Shown here: positions 61,501 to 64,000 of the stretch, in pieces
Layout: each line of letters begins with the position of its first letter
Position numbering within the stretch: position 1 is the stretch's first letter
NCBI GenBank assembly: GCA_036345935.2
Contig: JADWOT020001706.1
Location: 1 to 64,000 of the forward strand
Length of the DNA: 64,000 nucleotides
Source of the DNA: Taenia hydatigena
Taxonomy: Eukaryota > Platyhelminthes > Cestoda > Cyclophyllidea > Taeniidae
Reading direction: 5' to 3'
Position numbers and translations under genes: made by a program
The notes under the pieces: generated by a model
Told to the model about the DNA's origin: nothing
Database searches by the model: none
Seen by the model: only the letters and a program-made list of their open reading frames with translations

Positions 61501-62964
61501 CCGGAGAAGTCGATTAGCGTGCTTTTAAGAAGTGAAGCTATTGCAGCACATGCAAAACAGAGGAATGCGTCACAGGACAAACACTTTTAAAGCAAGCTAA
61601 TTTCCCAATGGACGTGATCTCGCGTTCACGCCTTCTATGGCAAGGAAACACATTCACTCACTTGGTGAAGTAGGGCTCCAACAACAGCAGCAATAACGAG
61701 ATCCGCATTCGATTGCCACAGATGGTTGAACTGCAGCAGCAGCATTTTACATATCATCAATACGAGCTTTATCAATCCACCCCAAATAAGTTTCCTGAGT
61801 GAATTGTTTTGTAGATCAGGCCCATCCCAACACTTCTCTCCGATTCGTTTACACAACAATGAACCATTTAAATCAGCTAATGCGTCAGTGCTCCTGCAGA
61901 ATGAGGCTGTAAAAAGGAAGTGAAAAATTTACAGGTATTTAGAGAAGGGTCCTGAGTGCATGTTGCATGACATTATGCCACACGTCCACATTTGGGTCAC
62001 GACCAATCAATCAGTCCGGTGAAGGTTGTCATTTACTTCCATTTCTCCAAGGCTCATTTGCCCGAAGTATTGGGAATCAGCACTAGGTAGGCGATCCTAC
62101 GGTGACTCGTAAGATAGACTAGAAGTAGGTAAAAGTTAAAAAGGAGGTAACTAAAGCGAAGCACTTCTCTACAGCTGCGTCTTGTCCTCGTTGGGGAACA
62201 TGTGCAACTAGCTTGATGATTACTTGAAGGCGCAGACCATTTGGAAGGGGTTTCTGCAAGTAATTTGCTTTTACAACTATCCATGCATAATTGTTGGAGA
62301 AGTGAGAGGGCCATTTTTAGAATGAGAATGGGCGAGATGATGCACTTGAAGAAATGGATCACGTGGAAAACTCCAAACCCACTCCAACGTCTTTATTCTT
62401 TTGGTCGAGTGACCCCACCATGCTGCTTGCTTTCACGAAAGGCAGGGGAACAAAGGAACAAGAAAATAAACGCTCTAATCAATGGGAAATAGATACCATC
62501 AACCTGACGGTGGGGCATCTCAGACACCAGCCTATGACAAGGGTGCTTGAGGGTATGTGGGTGCAAAGGCACATTTATCCCATTTACCCTTTTCAAAACT
62601 GTTCTTCTAGTCAACCAAATCAACAGTTCCATCCTGGGTTAAGTGAGATCTCCTATGGTTGCTCGTTTGATGGCTGGTTGATGTCCTATTTGATTTCAGC
62701 TCCACAATTTGCTTGAGTTGCCTCACTTACCCACCCACCAACTCACTTCACCGTAATCAATCGCTTTCTTCCTTCCATGGCTTCTCTACTTCCATTCTTT
62801 TTTAGATTAAAGTGAATACACCGTGGTAGGAAGAGAGGAGAGCCACAAAGTCTGAAAGGCATCCATCACAGCAGGTGACTGTGGATCAGCAAATGCCAAA
62901 GAGGGACGAACTTGGCAACGCGGCGCATCAAACTGGCGAAAACTCTCACAGCAGATGGAGGCAG

Positions 62965-63577
62965 GATGCGTTTCCTCAGATCTCTCATTCCTAGATGTGA
63001 CAACACTTACCGGTTCCTACTGATGCAATGTCCGCTCTTTGCACACACTGTTGGGTTGCAGTCGATGATATCAATGTTTCCGTAATGAAGGTGTTAACTT
63101 ATCTGGTGCAGGTCAAGTGAATACTCGCCTGTTGGATGGATGTAGCTGAGAATCGTCGAAGAATAAGCCGCAGATGATCTATCATTCATTGTTTGAGGGC
63201 CTTTACGCTACGGTAATGGTCTACCGTCACACGCGTGGGGGAACGTTTTTAGAACACTAAAGCAAGAGAGCTCCTTTGGGAAGAATGTGAGAGAGAAAGG
63301 AGAGAGCCGTGAATAGGACGGTGGTCTTATTCTCTCACATCCACAAATCGCAGTATAAATTAGCGCATTTTGGGCGCCTCCATGTGACTAACCAGCTTCT
63401 AGTCAGGTGAAAGTCATTTAGAATGGTCACCGGCTAGTGTTTTAGCACAATTAAGGCACACAGCTGATTTACTGCAGCTGATGTCTTCTGAGTAGGAATA
63501 TTGCCTCTTGAAAGGGGTTATGTATGTGCACACTAACTATCCCTCTAGGAATGACAAGCCATGATGAGGTGCGATAA
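62965..63577. other. No recognised feature
   Basis: About 600 bases after the last block shared with copy B. No exon or repeat could be supported. Confidence 0.4.
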
Positions 63578-63970
63578 GATGAGCTAAGCTGGGCTGAGAG
63601 AGATTGGAAAGAGACGTCGAGAGAGGCTATTGACAAGTTGGTGTGTCACATTGTCACAACCAAACTACAAGCTGAAGAGATCAAAAACATCGAAATTGAG
63701 TTGCCAGGAGGCACAAATTACGGCAATGCCTCACAACGTTCTGTTGAAGAAGTTTGCCCCATAAAGAGTTGTTTTTAGGCTCCCGCACAGTACTGGTCTT
63801 GGATCAGATTAAAGATGACATCTATTGGCTGACGCCAAGCGAATTGACTGCTGCCGACACTCAACACACAATTTGCGCATCCTCTTATGCATGGAACACC
63901 AAAAGTGTTAGGAAACACCATCCATACTGCTGCTTAGACGAGAAAATGGTAGCACAGTTGACACATTTTG
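63578..63970 (+). CDS. Probable exon of an unrecognised gene at the window edge
   Basis: The best supported exon is 63,779-63,970: acceptor TTGTTTTTAG, donor TTTTG|GTAAGT, 192 nt, phase 1 at both ends. It reads RTVLVLDQIKDDIYWLTPSE, then DTQHTICASSYAWN, then HHPYCCLDEKMVAQLTHF. Immediately upstream, 63,578-63,775 is open for 66 codons (DELSWAERDWKETS ... KNIEIELPGGTNYG) and ends in the TAG that forms the acceptor. No donor there gives a matching phase, so how the two join is unresolved. A Cys-containing, phase 1-1 exon suits an extracellular module, but I cannot name the domain. The gene would continue to the right of the window. Confidence 0.4.
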
Positions 63971-64000
63971 GTAAGTTGCCGATTCCTACTAATGAAGTAA

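Larger units (their letters stand above)
56520..62960 (+). repeat. Large composite repeat, copy C
   Basis: Block c1 (56.52-58.70 kb) matches A. Block c2 (58.70-60.45 kb) matches A and B. Block c4 (60.5-62.35 kb) and block c5 (62.6-62.93 kb) match B. Block c3, present in A, D and partly B, is missing. Shared landmarks with A include GCAAAAGTGGTGTAATT, CAACTCATCAACGTGA and GGATATCAT(G/A)GTAATGAAAA. Shared landmarks with B include TTACTTCCATTTCTCCAAG and GTCTTGTCCTCGTTGGGGAA. The longest open frame (60,170-60,715, -, 181 codons) is not conserved in A or B and spans element M, so I do not call it a gene. Confidence 0.75.

Overview
This window looks like eukaryotic, intron-bearing, repeat-rich nuclear DNA. 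It carries one clear, apparently intact protein-coding gene: a nine-exon holocarboxylase synthetase / biotin protein ligase (HLCS) on the + strand at 48,670-52,493. Two of its introns are only 37 nt long, a size class typical of flatworms. Just upstream is a fibronectin type III exon followed by a Thr-rich terminal exon, a layout like that of taeniid tapeworm oncosphere antigens. Together these suggest a parasitic flatworm, possibly a cestode. That assignment is inference and was not tested against any database.

Most of the rest is old dispersed repeat. One large family dominates: a composite unit that reads without obvious conserved coding potential. It appears as copy A (about 15.43-23.76 kb, +), copy B (25.79-33.09 kb, +), copy C (56.52-62.96 kb, +) and inverted copy D (5.83-9.90 kb, -). 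D and the 3' half of A are colinear, so they form a long, imperfect inverted repeat of about 4 kb arms around a 9.6 kb spacer. The copies share blocks in a mosaic pattern, with blocks present or missing in each. Smaller elements are nested in or beside them: a MITE-like short repeat seen at five places, and pyrimidine-rich repeats at 3.2-5.7 kb and 45.1-45.3 kb.

A decayed Ty3/gypsy-type LTR retrotransposon lies at about 37.72-41.08 kb. Gag, protease, reverse transcriptase, RNase H and integrase can still be read in order, but across stops, frame changes and lost catalytic residues. A second fragment of its leader and gag start lies at 47.69-47.93 kb.

The 44.4-55.3 kb interval is the gene-bearing part. 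In order it holds the FN3 gene remnant (with a nonsense codon), a tandemly duplicated Gln/Pro/Ser-rich open segment on the - strand, an open + strand segment broken by one stop, HLCS, and one candidate exon with an ITDG motif. At the right edge (63,578-63,970) an exon-like open segment with good splice sites runs off the window and marks a probable neighbouring gene. Near the left end (1.8-2.3 kb) are fragments resembling C2H2 zinc fingers. No tRNA, rRNA, CRISPR array or bacterial operon was seen.
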